Below, in pieces: positions 9,636 through 18,594 of a stretch of 64,000 nt of DNA; positions within the stretch are counted from its first letter, which is position 1; each line of letters starts with the position of its first letter. The notes beneath the pieces are model-generated. The model made no database searches. It was not told where the DNA came from and was given only the letters and a program-made list of their open reading frames with translations. The DNA lies in contig NZ_MUNR01000014.1 in NCBI RefSeq assembly GCF_002001045.1, forward strand, positions 434,001 to 498,000. The letters run 5' to 3'. This stretch comes from Rhodanobacter sp. C01 (GTDB taxonomy: Bacteria > Pseudomonadota > Gammaproteobacteria > Xanthomonadales > Rhodanobacteraceae). Position numbers and translations under genes: made by a program.

Positions 9636-10634
9636 ATGGCAGTTTCGTCAACTAGTGTGCTGCGGCCACGAGGCCTCAGCGTCGAACAGCTCGGAGCCAA
9701 CCGCGCCAAGGTGGTGGTCGAGCCGCTCGAGCGTGGCTTCGGCCATACCCTGGGCAACGCGCTGCGTCGCGTGCTGCTCTCCTCGATCCCTGGCAGTGCC
9801 ATCGTCGAGGTCGAAATCGATGGCGTGCTGCACGAATACACCACCCTGGAAGGCCTGCAGGAGGACGTCATTGAAGTCCTGCTCAACCTCAAGGATGTGG
9901 CGATTCGTCAGCATACCGGCGATGAAGTCACCCTGACCTTGTCCAAGAAGGGCAAGGGCGTGGTCACGGCTGGCGACATCGTCGTCGACCACTCGGTGGA
10001 AATCATCAACCCCGAGCACGTGATCTGCCACCTGACCAAGGACATCGCGCTCAACATGCGCCTGAAGGTGCGCCGTGGCGTCGGCTACCAGCCGGCCAGT
10101 ACGCGCCAGCATCCGGATGATGAGGCACGTCCGATCGGTCGCCTGCAGCTGGACGCGTCGTTCGCGCCGGTGCTGCGTGTGGCTTACGAAGTGGACGCCG
10201 CTCGTGTCGAGCAGCGCACCAACCTCGACAAGCTGGTTCTCGATATCGAGACCAATGGAACGATTGGTGCGGAAGACGCGGTTCGCAAGGCCGCCGAAAT
10301 CATCAACGACCAGCTGTCGGTGTTCGGTGATTTCTCGCGTCGCGAGAGTGCCACCGACAAGGCCGAGAAGAGCGGTTTCGATCCGCTGCTGCTGCGTCCG
10401 ATCGACGATCTGGAGCTCACCGTGCGTTCGGCTAACTGCCTGAAGGCCGAGAGCATCTACTACATCGGCGATCTGGTACAGAAGACCGAAGTCGAGCTGC
10501 TGAAGACGCCGAACCTGGGCAAGAAGTCGCTGACCGAAATCAAGGACGTCCTTGGCGGTCGTGGCCTCGCACTCGGCATGAAGCTCGAAAATTGGCCGCC
10601 GCCGGGCCTTTCGCACGGTATGCAGTTGGGTTGA
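9636..10634 (+). CDS. rpoA: RNA polymerase alpha subunit
   Basis: The 332 residues match the family (329 in E. coli). The N-terminal assembly domain shows [20 protein letters not shown] (residues about 29-48). The C-terminal domain that contacts DNA and activators shows [20 protein letters not shown] and the helix [20 protein letters not shown]. Alpha dimerises to start core-enzyme assembly. It follows rpsD by 15 bases with GGAG before the ATG, and is separated from rplQ by 208 bases, much longer than usual. Confidence 0.99.
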   Translation: MAVSSTSVLRPRGLSVEQLGANRAKVVVEPLERGFGHTLGNALRRVLLSSIPGSAIVEVEIDGVLHEYTTLEGLQEDVIEVLLNLKDVAIRQHTGDEVTLTLSKKGKGVVTAGDIVVDHSVEIINPEHVICHLTKDIALNMRLKVRRGVGYQPASTRQHPDDEARPIGRLQLDASFAPVLRVAYEVDAARVEQRTNLDKLVLDIETNGTIGAEDAVRKAAEIINDQLSVFGDFSRRESATDKAEKSGFDPLLLRPIDDLELTVRSANCLKAESIYYIGDLVQKTEVELLKTPNLGKKSLTEIKDVLGGRGLALGMKLENWPPPGLSHGMQLG

Positions 10635-10716
10635 TGAGTTGTTTTTGCGGTCAAGCATGATCGCAGCGATACCGGCGCACTGGCGAGTTTGGGCTTAGCT
10701 CTCTCGCCAGGTGCCA

Positions 10717-10745
10717 GAAGCGGCCATCCATGGCCGCACTTCTCA
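10717..10745 (+). repeat. Palindromic intergenic repeat, copy 2 (rpoA-rplQ spacer)
   Basis: GCGGCCAT (10720-10727) pairs with ATGGCCGC (10730-10737) around CC. The flanking GAAG and CTTC can extend the stem past a two-base bulge. It is nearly identical over 29 bases to the copy at 5093-5121. It lies in the middle of the 208-base rpoA-rplQ spacer, a gap normally of tens of bases. The rest of the spacer shows no coding potential. Confidence 0.75.
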
Positions 10746-10842
10746 TGAGAGCCCGTTCCACAGAGGCTCCTAATAGCGGGTAACCGCGGGAAGTCGGACC
10801 TGAGTGCCGGCTTTTCATAACAACAGATAGAGAGTTATTGCC

Positions 10843-11226
10843 ATGCGCCACCAAAAATCCGGTCGCAAGCTCAACCGCACCAGCAGCCACCGCGAAGCGA
10901 TGTTCAAGAACATGGCCTCGTCGCTGATCAAGCATGAGCTGATCCGTACCACCTTGCCGAAGGCGAAGGAACTTCGCCGCGTCGCCGAACCGCTGATCAC
11001 GCTCGCCAAGACCGACGGCGTTGCAAACCGCCGCCTGGCTTTCTCGCGCCTGCGTGACAAGGAAGCGGTCGGCAAGCTGTTCGTCGAGCTGGGCCCGCGT
11101 TACAGCGAGCGTCCCGGCGGCTACCTGCGCATCCTCAAGTGCGGTTTCCGTCCCGGCGACAATGCGCCGATGGCTTATGTCGAGCTGGTCGGTCGCCCGC
11201 AGGTCGAGGCAGTCGACGCCGAATAA
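10843..11226 (+). CDS. rplQ: 50S ribosomal protein L17
   Basis: This 127-residue protein starts [24 protein letters not shown] in family style (motif [16 protein letters not shown] at residues 2-17) and contains the [25 protein letters not shown] region typical of L17 (GGYLRILK and MAYVELV). L17 sits near the tunnel exit. GAGAG upstream is a modest ribosome-binding site. It is the last gene of the alpha operon and is followed by a clear intrinsic terminator. Confidence 0.98.
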   Translation: MRHQKSGRKLNRTSSHREAMFKNMASSLIKHELIRTTLPKAKELRRVAEPLITLAKTDGVANRRLAFSRLRDKEAVGKLFVELGPRYSERPGGYLRILKCGFRPGDNAPMAYVELVGRPQVEAVDAE

Positions 11227-11272
11227 GCCGTTCGGGGAGACCCGCTCGCACAGGCGTTCAGACGTCCATGCA

Positions 11273-11310
11273 CAAGAACCCGGCCGGGCAACCTGCCGGG
11301 TTCTTGCTTT
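11273..11310 (+). terminator. Intrinsic terminator closing the ribosomal protein cluster
   Basis: AAGAACCCGGC (11274-11284) pairs perfectly with GCCGGGTTCTT (11295-11305) across a ten-base loop and is followed by GCTTT. It lies 47 bases after the rplQ stop, where the alpha operon should end. No competing gene overlaps it. Confidence 0.85.
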
Positions 11311-11412
11311 GTGGCGGCAATCGACCGCAAATTTTCCGATGAATCCCGCAATCCTGCTGACAGCGCGTCGATGAACAGGTAATGTCATTGTTCCGCAACG
11401 CAGCAAAACGTT

Positions 11413-11916
11413 ATGAATCCATTTCGCTGGTCGTACCGCGTCAGTTTTTTCGCAGGCTTCCTGATCTGTGCAAGCCTGCTGGGCTTTGCGCTGTTTGCCG
11501 AATATCACTGGAGCATGTTTCCGTGTCCGCTGTGCATCTTCCAGCGCGTGGCCTTCATCGTGATGGCATTTTTCTTTCTGCTGGGCGCGTTGCACGCGCC
11601 GCGTGGCGGCTTGCGCTGGGTGTATGCCGGTGGTGCGCTGCTTGGATCGCTGTTCGGCATCGCCGTGGCGGGGCGGCATCTGTGGATCCAGTCACTGCCA
11701 GCTGATCAGATCCCTTCCTGCGGGCCACCGCTGGACTATCTGTTCAGCGCGTTTCCATTCGCCAAGGTGCTGCAGCTGGTGTTCACCGGTTCCGGCGAAT
11801 GCGCGAAGGTTGAGCCAATCCTTGGCCTGCCGATGCCGGCCTGGACCCTGCTCTGGTTCATTGTGCTGGCCGTGCTGGCGATCGTGGCCACGCGTCGCCA
11901 GGTCCAGAAGAAATGA
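11413..11916 (+). CDS. dsbB: Disulfide bond formation protein B
   Basis: This 167-residue inner-membrane protein has four hydrophobic segments. DsbB re-oxidises periplasmic DsbA and passes electrons to quinone. The first periplasmic cysteine pair is CPLC (C38, C41), followed by QR at 44-45. The second pair is C103 and C130 (PSCGP and GECA). All four catalytic cysteines are present at family-like spacing, and length is near the E. coli protein (176). No dsbA is nearby. The stop overlaps the next ATG by four bases (ATGA). Confidence 0.95.
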   Translation: MNPFRWSYRVSFFAGFLICASLLGFALFAEYHWSMFPCPLCIFQRVAFIVMAFFFLLGALHAPRGGLRWVYAGGALLGSLFGIAVAGRHLWIQSLPADQIPSCGPPLDYLFSAFPFAKVLQLVFTGSGECAKVEPILGLPMPAWTLLWFIVLAVLAIVATRRQVQKK

Positions 11917-13313
11917 ATGCTTCCACCGTGATCAAGGCCGTACCCATGAACGCCGGTTTGCCCAACATCTCCGTTCCCAGCCAGTGGGCTCCCGATTCGT
12001 GGCAGCGGCACGTGGCGTTGCAGCAACCGCAGTATGAGGATGCGGCCGAGCTGGCTGCGGCCGGTGCCCAGCTGGCCCAGCTGCCACCACTGGTGACTTC
12101 CTGGGAGGTGCTGGCGCTGAAGCAGTCGCTGGCCGAGGCACAAGAGGGGCAGCGCTTCCTGCTGCAGGGCGGTGATTGCGCGGAAAGCTTTGCCGACTGC
12201 ACCAGCCCGATCATTTCCAACCGGCTGAAAGTGCTGCTGCAGATGAGCCTGGTGCTGGTGCACGGGCTGAAGAAGCCGGTGTTGCGCGTGGGCCGCTTTG
12301 CCGGCCAGTACGCCAAGCCACGCTCGACCGACAGTGAGACTCGCGACGGACAGACACTGCCCAGTTTTCGCGGCGACGTGGTCAACGGCCCCGAGTTCAC
12401 CGCGGCGGCTCGTCGTCCCGATCCGCAGCGGCTGATCCAGGCGCATGCGCATTCGGCACTGACCATGAACTTCGTGCGCGCGCTGATCGACGGCGGCTTC
12501 GCGGATCTGCATCACCCGGAATACTGGGACCTGGCCTGGGTCGAGCATTCGCCGCTGGCTGCCGAATACCGCCAGATGGTCGCCGGCATCGGCGATTCGC
12601 TGCGCTTCATGGAGACACTGGCCGGACCGATCGCCGGGTTCTCCAAGGTGGATTTCTTCACCTCGCACGAGGCGCTGCTGCTGCATTACGAGCAAGCGTT
12701 GACGCGGCAGGTGCCACGTCATCCCGGCTTCTTCAACCTGTCCACGCATTTTCCCTGGATCGGCATGCGCACCGCCGCGCTGGACGGCGCGCACGTGGAA
12801 TATTTCCGTGGCATCCGCAATCCGATCGCAGTGAAAGTTGGACCCTCGGTAACGCCGGCGCAGCTGCTGCCGCTGATCGATGCATTGAACCCGCAGGACG
12901 AACCGGGGCGGTTGACCCTGATCCACCGCATGGGCAATGCAAAGATCGCCAGCGCACTGCCGCCGCTGCTGGAGGCGGTGAAGCGCGAGGGTCGCCGCGT
13001 GCTGTGGGTCGCCGATCCGATGCACGGCAACACCGAGAGCACCTCGAACGGTTACAAGACGCGGCGCTTCGACAATATCCGCGGCGAACTTGACCAGGCG
13101 TTCGATATCCATGCCGCCGCCGGTACGCGATTGGGTGGCGTGCACCTGGAGCTGACTGGCGAAGACGTCACCGAGTGCATGGGCGGCGCGCGTGATCTGT
13201 CCGAGACGGATCTCGATCGTGCCTACAAGTCGATGGTCGATCCACGCCTCAACTACGAGCAGTCGCTGGAGCTGGCGATGCTGATCGTGCGCAAGTCGGG
13301 CGGGATGGCCTGA
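11913..13313 (+). CDS. Class II 3-deoxy-7-phosphoheptulonate (DAHP) synthase
   Basis: This 466-residue enzyme condenses phosphoenolpyruvate and erythrose 4-phosphate, the first step of the shikimate pathway. It belongs to the plant-like class II family: FLLQGGDCAESF (residues about 82-93), the RVGRFAGQYAKPRS loop, RGDVVNG, and the metal/substrate region VADPMHGNT with GGVHLELTGEDVTEC. Length matches class II (about 450-470) rather than class I (about 350). The first ATG overlaps the dsbB stop; another in-frame ATG at 11946 is possible. Coupling with dsbB looks positional, not metabolic. Confidence 0.95.
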   Translation: MNASTVIKAVPMNAGLPNISVPSQWAPDSWQRHVALQQPQYEDAAELAAAGAQLAQLPPLVTSWEVLALKQSLAEAQEGQRFLLQGGDCAESFADCTSPIISNRLKVLLQMSLVLVHGLKKPVLRVGRFAGQYAKPRSTDSETRDGQTLPSFRGDVVNGPEFTAAARRPDPQRLIQAHAHSALTMNFVRALIDGGFADLHHPEYWDLAWVEHSPLAAEYRQMVAGIGDSLRFMETLAGPIAGFSKVDFFTSHEALLLHYEQALTRQVPRHPGFFNLSTHFPWIGMRTAALDGAHVEYFRGIRNPIAVKVGPSVTPAQLLPLIDALNPQDEPGRLTLIHRMGNAKIASALPPLLEAVKREGRRVLWVADPMHGNTESTSNGYKTRRFDNIRGELDQAFDIHAAAGTRLGGVHLELTGEDVTECMGGARDLSETDLDRAYKSMVDPRLNYEQSLELAMLIVRKSGGMA

Positions 13314-13346
13314 CGTGCATGGTGCGAAGGCAGCTGCGCCGCATGT

Positions 13347-14231
13347 CTAATGCGCGGCATGCGTCTGCTGTTGCTCCCGGGCCAGGCGCGCTTCGAGCTT
13401 GAGACCTGCTGCGGCGGCATACGCCTGACAGGCCTGCGGGTCGATCAGCGGATCCGGCTGCTGTCCCCGATCGCGTGCCGCCACCTTGTCCATGAAGTCG
13501 ATGGCGTCGGGATGCGGAACCATCAGGATGTCGCAAGGCAGCGCGGTAACCGTCGCCAGGGAGTGACGGAAATCCTCCACGCGATGTGTATGCGTGGCAT
13601 CGTCGCTGAAACGGAAACCGCCCGCGCTGATGGCAGTGAGACTGTCGGCATAGACCATGGACAGGCAGCGACCCTGTTCGCACGAACGCCAGGTCCATGA
13701 GGTACTGCCCGTAGTGTGCCCCGGCGTGTAGTGCGCCGTCAGGGTGATGTTGCCCACACGTACCGTGCCGCCGTCGGGCACCACGCCAACATGGGTGACG
13801 GGTGGATAGGGTATTGCTTCGCCGAATAGCGGATCTTCCGGATCGTTGCCACCGGCCATCAGCGCGCGCGCACCCGCCGAACTGGCACGTACCTGGGCGC
13901 CGCTGACACGCGCCAGTTCGGCGATGGCGCCCGCATGATCTGAATGCGCATGCGAGTTCAGAATCACGCGAATATCCTCGACACGGAATCCAAGCGCACG
14001 GATATTCGCTTCGATCAGTGGCGCATTACGCTGCAGGGTGCCGTCGATCAGGATGTTTCCCTGTGGCGAGGTGATCAGGACGGCACTGAGGCCCTCGGTG
14101 CCGACGTAGTAGGTGTTGCCGTAAACCCGGAATGGCTTGTGTGGCTGGTGCCAGCTGGGTTCTTCGGCGTGGGCTGACAATGCGGTGATCGCAGCTACGC
14201 CGATCAGCAGACGGCAAACGGATCGTTTCAT
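13347..14231 (-). CDS. Subclass B3 metallo-beta-lactamase
   Basis: This 294-residue secreted zinc hydrolase starts with a signal peptide (about 22 residues, ending AHA). Zinc ligands are H94, H96, D98 and H99 in NSHAHSDHAG, H172 in TPGHTTGSTSW and H240 in VPHPD, the complete B3 set (HxHxDH with His in place of the B1 Cys). A Cys pair (SCEQGRC) matches the conserved B3 disulfide position. Such enzymes hydrolyse beta-lactams including carbapenems, but substrate range cannot be read here. The frame extends to 14333; ATG at 14231 (or 14243) fits the signal peptide. It is convergent with the DAHP synthase gene. Confidence 0.9.
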   Translation of the reverse strand: MKRSVCRLLIGVAAITALSAHAEEPSWHQPHKPFRVYGNTYYVGTEGLSAVLITSPQGNILIDGTLQRNAPLIEANIRALGFRVEDIRVILNSHAHSDHAGAIAELARVSGAQVRASSAGARALMAGGNDPEDPLFGEAIPYPPVTHVGVVPDGGTVRVGNITLTAHYTPGHTTGSTSWTWRSCEQGRCLSMVYADSLTAISAGGFRFSDDATHTHRVEDFRHSLATVTALPCDILMVPHPDAIDFMDKVAARDRGQQPDPLIDPQACQAYAAAAGLKLEARLAREQQQTHAAH

Positions 14232-14385
14232 GCAGTTATCCATGCGGATGGCCCGTGGGTCGAGGGAAGGAGTTGGTCGTGACGACGCTTGGAGCCATTT
14301 GCGCCAACGACTTCCGCAGTCTGTCGTGTCCACGAGGCTGAACAGGGTGACGTGCCGGTCAGACGTGTGGCCGATTTGGGGAGAT

Positions 14386-16029
14386 TTACGGACTGCCGGC
14401 GAGTTGCGGCGTGCCTTCCACGGTGTCGAGAAACTTCGGTGGCTGCCATGCTTGGCTGTGCTGCTCGAAACCGTAGGCGATCGAGATCAGCGTCGGCTCG
14501 CTCCATTTCGCGCCGAACAGCACAATGCCGATCGGCAGGCCGTGGGTCCAGCCAGCCGACACGGTGATCGAGGGATAACCGGCCACCGCGGCAGGTTGTG
14601 AGGCTCCACCAATGGTCGGGTCACCGCTGAGGATATGGTCGCCGAGGATCGGATCCGTGACGAAGGCTGGCCCTTGCGACGGCGCCAGCAACGCGTCCAG
14701 ATGATCCTTTGCCAGCGCGGCGTCGATGCCGTCCGGGCCGGCCAGCTGCTTCGCCTTCGTCAATGCATCGGTGTATGCCTTTTCCGTAAGCGGCCCCTTC
14801 GCCTCGGCCCGCTCGAACAGTTCCTGCCCGAACCAGTGCATCTCGCGTGCGGCCTCGCGCTGGTCGAACGCGATCAGGTCGGCCAGCGTATGCACCTTCA
14901 AGCCGGTGCGGGTGGCGAGGTAAGCGTTGATATCGTGCTTGAAGTCGTACTGCAGCACTGTCGATTCCTGCGCGCCCAATTCGCTGAGGTGTGGCAGCGT
15001 TACCGGATCGACGATGATCGCGCCTTGCGCCTTCATCGTCGCAATCGCCTGCTCAAGCACGCGGTCCGCGTTCGGCTCGGCGCCGGCCAGCTGACGCACC
15101 ACGCCGATACGCTTGCCCTTCAGGCCATTCGGATCGAGCGAACGGGTGTAGTCAGTGGCATGTTTGTCGGCGTCCGCGGTAGCCGGGTCACGCGGGTCGC
15201 TGCCGGCGATCACGCTCAGCAGCGCGGCGGCATCAGCCACGTTGCGTGCCAGCGGACCGGCGGTGTCCTGGTTGTGGCTGATCGGCACGATGCCGTTGCG
15301 GCTGACCAGCCCCAGGGTGGGTTTGATCCCGACGATGCCGTTCATCGAGGCCGGGCAGATGATCGAGCCGTCGGTTTCGGTGCCGATCGCCACCGTGACG
15401 AGTCCGGCCGCCACGGCTGCCGCCGAGCCTGCACTCGAGCCGCATGGGTTGCGGTCGAGCGCGTACGGATTGCGTGTTTGTCCGCCGACTCCGCTCCAGC
15501 CACTACTGGCATTGCTGGAACGGTAATTTGCCCATTCGCTGAGATTGGTCTTGCCCATGACCAGTGCGCCCGACTTGCGCAGGCGTTCCACCAGTGCGGC
15601 GTCGTGGGGTGCAGATGCATCGGTGAGCGCAAGCGAGCCGGCCGTGGTGAGCATGCGATCGCCGGTGTCGATATTGTCCTTGAGCAGTACCGGAATGCCA
15701 TACAGCGGACTGCGTGTCTTGCTACGCCGTGCCGTGTCGAGCGCCGCGGCAAGCTGCAGTGCGTCGGGGTTCGTCGCGAGCACCGCATGCAGGGCAGGGC
15801 CGGACTGATCGATCTGCCGGATGCGTTCGAGAAATTGCCGGGTCAGCTGACGGCTGTCGAGCGTGCCGGCATCCATGCGCTGCTGCAGTTGCGCGATCGA
15901 TGCGTAGGTGGCCGTGGGCGGTGTGGCCGCGGCGGCGCTGGCCGGGGCGGCGAGCAGGGCAGTGACGAGTGCGGCTAGACAGACGGCTGGACGGCTCACG
16001 GTAACCCCCGGGTTCGACGAATGCGGCAT
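14386..16029 (-). CDS. Secreted amidase-signature family hydrolase
   Basis: This 547-residue protein has an N-terminal signal peptide ending in an Ala-rich ASA stretch near residue 31. The amidase-signature triad is present: Lys117 in GIPVLLKDNID, the cis-Ser in NPCGSSAGSA (about 198) and nucleophile Ser222 in GTETDGSIICP. Such enzymes hydrolyse amide bonds in small molecules or peptides; export suggests a periplasmic substrate. It shares a strand with the B3 lactamase but is separated by 154 bases, so co-transcription is uncertain. A GTG at 16044 would add five residues. The substrate is unknown. Confidence 0.9.
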   Translation of the reverse strand: MPHSSNPGVTVSRPAVCLAALVTALLAAPASAAAATPPTATYASIAQLQQRMDAGTLDSRQLTRQFLERIRQIDQSGPALHAVLATNPDALQLAAALDTARRSKTRSPLYGIPVLLKDNIDTGDRMLTTAGSLALTDASAPHDAALVERLRKSGALVMGKTNLSEWANYRSSNASSGWSGVGGQTRNPYALDRNPCGSSAGSAAAVAAGLVTVAIGTETDGSIICPASMNGIVGIKPTLGLVSRNGIVPISHNQDTAGPLARNVADAAALLSVIAGSDPRDPATADADKHATDYTRSLDPNGLKGKRIGVVRQLAGAEPNADRVLEQAIATMKAQGAIIVDPVTLPHLSELGAQESTVLQYDFKHDINAYLATRTGLKVHTLADLIAFDQREAAREMHWFGQELFERAEAKGPLTEKAYTDALTKAKQLAGPDGIDAALAKDHLDALLAPSQGPAFVTDPILGDHILSGDPTIGGASQPAAVAGYPSITVSAGWTHGLPIGIVLFGAKWSEPTLISIAYGFEQHSQAWQPPKFLDTVEGTPQLAGSP

Positions 16030-16099
16030 GTTGTCGCGAAGCACCAGCTTAGCGCCACGCGTGACCGATCATCAGCTGCCGCGCGCGTACAATCGCACG

Positions 16100-16849
16100 A
16101 TGAACACGAATGCCAGCCTGTGTCCTGCCAAGCCATTCGGTGCTGTGGTCCTGCTTGTGGCCGCCATGCTGTTCGGCGCTCCACTCCGAGCTGCCGATGC
16201 GCCACCGATTCCAGATACCTTGCAGCAACGCATCGCCGCCTGCACCACCTGCCATGGCGTGCATGGCGAAGGCACGCCGGGCAGCGGCTATTTCCCGCGC
16301 CTGGCCGGCAAACCGGCGGCTTACTTGGCGCGCCAGATGCAGGATTTCCGGAACGGCCTGCGCAAGTACGCGCCGATGGAATACACCGTGCGCCAGCTGA
16401 GCCCGGCGTACATGCAGGAGATCGCCGAATACTTTGCGGCGCAGCAGGTGCCCTACAGCCGTTCACCGTTGCCGCCGGTTTCCGCGGCCACCCTGCAGCG
16501 GGGCGAACAGCTGGTCAGCAAGGGCGATCCTGCGAACAAGATCCCCGCGTGCGCCAGTTGCCACGGCAGCCAGTTGACCGGCGTGCAGCCGTCCACGCCG
16601 GGACTGGTGGGTTTGCCGTATGACTACATCAGTGCGCAGCTGGGCTCCTGGCGCACGCGCACCCGCGGCACGGTGGCGCCGGACTGCATGGCGGTGGTGG
16701 CCAACCGGCTGAGTGATTCGGATATCACCGCAGTGGCGGCTGCGCTGGCCAGTCGCCAGTTGCCGGCCGACACGCATGCACAGATGGCCGGCTCGGTGAC
16801 GCCGCCGTTGCCGTGCGGTGTGCTTGGTGCGACGGGAGACGGCACATGA
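16100..16849 (+). CDS. Dihaem cytochrome c (c4-like)
   Basis: This 249-residue exported protein has a signal peptide over about the first 32 residues (ending RAADA). Two haem c motifs are visible, CTTCH (residues 48-52) and CASCH (151-155), about 100 residues apart, giving two class I cytochrome domains like cytochrome c4. It probably shuttles electrons in the periplasm to a terminal oxidase. The ATG at 16100 is chosen because it starts the signal peptide; the frame is open much further upstream. Its stop overlaps the next gene by four bases. Confidence 0.9.
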   Translation: MNTNASLCPAKPFGAVVLLVAAMLFGAPLRAADAPPIPDTLQQRIAACTTCHGVHGEGTPGSGYFPRLAGKPAAYLARQMQDFRNGLRKYAPMEYTVRQLSPAYMQEIAEYFAAQQVPYSRSPLPPVSAATLQRGEQLVSKGDPANKIPACASCHGSQLTGVQPSTPGLVGLPYDYISAQLGSWRTRTRGTVAPDCMAVVANRLSDSDITAVAAALASRQLPADTHAQMAGSVTPPLPCGVLGATGDGT

Positions 16850-18135
16850 AATGGTTGCGTCGACTGTTGTTGCTGATCGTGGTGTTGATCGTGTTGCTGC
16901 TGGGCTGGTTTTTCTTCGGTGGAGGTCATCAGCCGACATCACCGGCCATGAGCAAGGTGACTGCTGCAACGCTGCATGATCCAGCCTTGATCGCGCGCGG
17001 CCAATATCTGGTCACGGTCGGTGACTGCGCCGGTTGTCATACCGCGCAGGGCGGTGCTGCCTTTGCCGGAGGCCGCGCGCTGGCTACACCGTTCGGCAAT
17101 ATCGCGGTACCCAACATCACGCCGGATGGCGGCACCGGTCTGGGACATTGGAGCTTCGAGGATTTCTGGCAGGCGTTGCACAATGGCAAAGGACGGCATG
17201 GTGAACTGCTGTATCCGGCGTTCTCGTACACCTCGTATACCAAGGTGACGCACGACGATGCGCTGGCCATGTACGCGTACCTGCAATCGTTGCCGCCGGT
17301 ACATAGGCCACCCACCGCATCGACGCTGGAATTTCCCTACAGCGTGCGCAACAGCCTGACGGCGTGGCGCGCACTCTACTTCAAGGAGGGCGTGTTCCAG
17401 CCGGATCCGAAGCAGTCGGCGCGATGGAACCGTGGCGCCTATCTGGTGCAGGGGCTGGGTCACTGCAACGAATGCCATGCGGCGCGCGATTCGCTCGGCG
17501 GCACACCGCAGGACGTGCATCTGACCGGCGGCCAGATCCCGCAACAGAACTGGTACGCGCTGGATCTGAGCACGAGGCAGAACGGCGGCCTGCAGGGCTG
17601 GAGCGAACAGGACGTCGTCGACCTGCTGAAAACCGGCCAGTCTGCCAAAGGCACTGCGTTTGGTCCGATGGCCGACGTGGTGGCGAGCAGTACCCAGCAC
17701 ATGAGCGACGACGACCTGCGCGCGGTGGCGATCTATCTGGATTCGCTGCCTGCGCGGGCACCGTCGCCGGAGGAACCGTCGGCGTTCAATGCCAATGCAC
17801 TCGTGGTGCAGGGTGAAAAGGTCTACACGCAGCGTTGCGCGGATTGCCACGGCAAGGATGGCAACGGCGTGGCCGGCATCTACCCACCGCTCAACGGCAA
17901 CTCTTCGGTCACCGAACCAAGCGGTATCAATGCGACCCGTGCAGTTCTGCTGGGCGGCTTTGCGCCGCTGACCACCACCAACCCGCGACCGTACTCGATG
18001 CCGCCATTCGCCCAGCAATTGAGCGACGCCGATGTCGCGGCGGTGGTCAGCTATATCCGGCATACGTGGAACAACAGCACACCGGCGGTGATGGAGCGTG
18101 ATGTCAGCAAGTATCGGCAGACACCGATGGATTGA
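16846..18135 (+). CDS. Membrane-anchored trihaem cytochrome c
   Basis: This 429-residue protein has an N-terminal hydrophobic anchor (residues about 7-24) and three haem c sites: CAGCH (61-65), CNECH (207-211) and CADCH (331-335). The layout is that of the cytochrome c subunit of quinoprotein alcohol dehydrogenases and gluconate or sorbitol dehydrogenases, which passes electrons to ubiquinone. No dehydrogenase catalytic or small subunit lies beside it. The ATG overlaps the previous stop (ATGA), so the two cytochromes are translationally coupled and probably form one electron-transfer unit. Confidence 0.88.
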   Translation: MKWLRRLLLLIVVLIVLLLGWFFFGGGHQPTSPAMSKVTAATLHDPALIARGQYLVTVGDCAGCHTAQGGAAFAGGRALATPFGNIAVPNITPDGGTGLGHWSFEDFWQALHNGKGRHGELLYPAFSYTSYTKVTHDDALAMYAYLQSLPPVHRPPTASTLEFPYSVRNSLTAWRALYFKEGVFQPDPKQSARWNRGAYLVQGLGHCNECHAARDSLGGTPQDVHLTGGQIPQQNWYALDLSTRQNGGLQGWSEQDVVDLLKTGQSAKGTAFGPMADVVASSTQHMSDDDLRAVAIYLDSLPARAPSPEEPSAFNANALVVQGEKVYTQRCADCHGKDGNGVAGIYPPLNGNSSVTEPSGINATRAVLLGGFAPLTTTNPRPYSMPPFAQQLSDADVAAVVSYIRHTWNNSTPAVMERDVSKYRQTPMD

Positions 18136-18320
18136 TTGCTGGTCCACCAACGGGTCGCGTTGACATCATTGCGGCATCAAAAATGGACTTCCGGCAGATC
18201 GGCAGTCGTCGCTCAGCACTTACGGCATGTGGTCTCGTCAGGGGGCATCTTCCGCATGCTGCAGACCGGTAACCTTGGGCATGTTCCAGCGTTACCGCTG
18301 CTTGAGTCGTGGTTGATACT

Positions 18321-18440
18321 TCATGACTTGCCTGAATCGGCAAGATAATCGATCACGGCGATGCCGCCGAAGATGATGAAGACAATCCCGCCTATGAGCG
18401 ACCAAATGGGAAACATCACCAACTTCACTACATGCCGCAT
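18321..18440 (-). CDS. Hypothetical small single-span membrane protein (39 residues)
   Basis: A 39-codon frame starts MRHVVKLVMFPIWSLIGG and holds one strong hydrophobic segment (residues about 6-29) followed by a short charged tail ending DSGKS. A run of five Gs lies six bases before the ATG and could be the ribosome-binding site. The frame is open far upstream, but that part is not protein-like. I recognise no family. It sits between the cytochrome genes and mug, facing the cytochromes convergently. Confidence 0.4.
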   Translation of the reverse strand: MRHVVKLVMFPIWSLIGGIVFIIFGGIAVIDYLADSGKS

Positions 18441-18594
18441 ATAGCCCCCTGTCTCACAATATTGATCGACCATTGTGATGGCTGGAGATGACGCTACGGC
18501 GACATCCGTTATTGCACGTGATGTCTGCGCTGAATTGGCAGCGTTGAGGTGTCCTTGGGATTTTCGGCTGCCGGGATTCGCTTGTCCCGGGTTT

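Noticed and set aside
14635..15978. A 447-codon + strand frame opposite the amidase gene
   Set aside because: The - strand frame contains the complete amidase triad and a signal peptide. The + frame is compositionally skewed.
16088..16093. TACAAT just before the dihaem cytochrome start, suggesting a leaderless transcript
   Set aside because: No acceptable -35 lies at the right distance, so I did not list it as a promoter.
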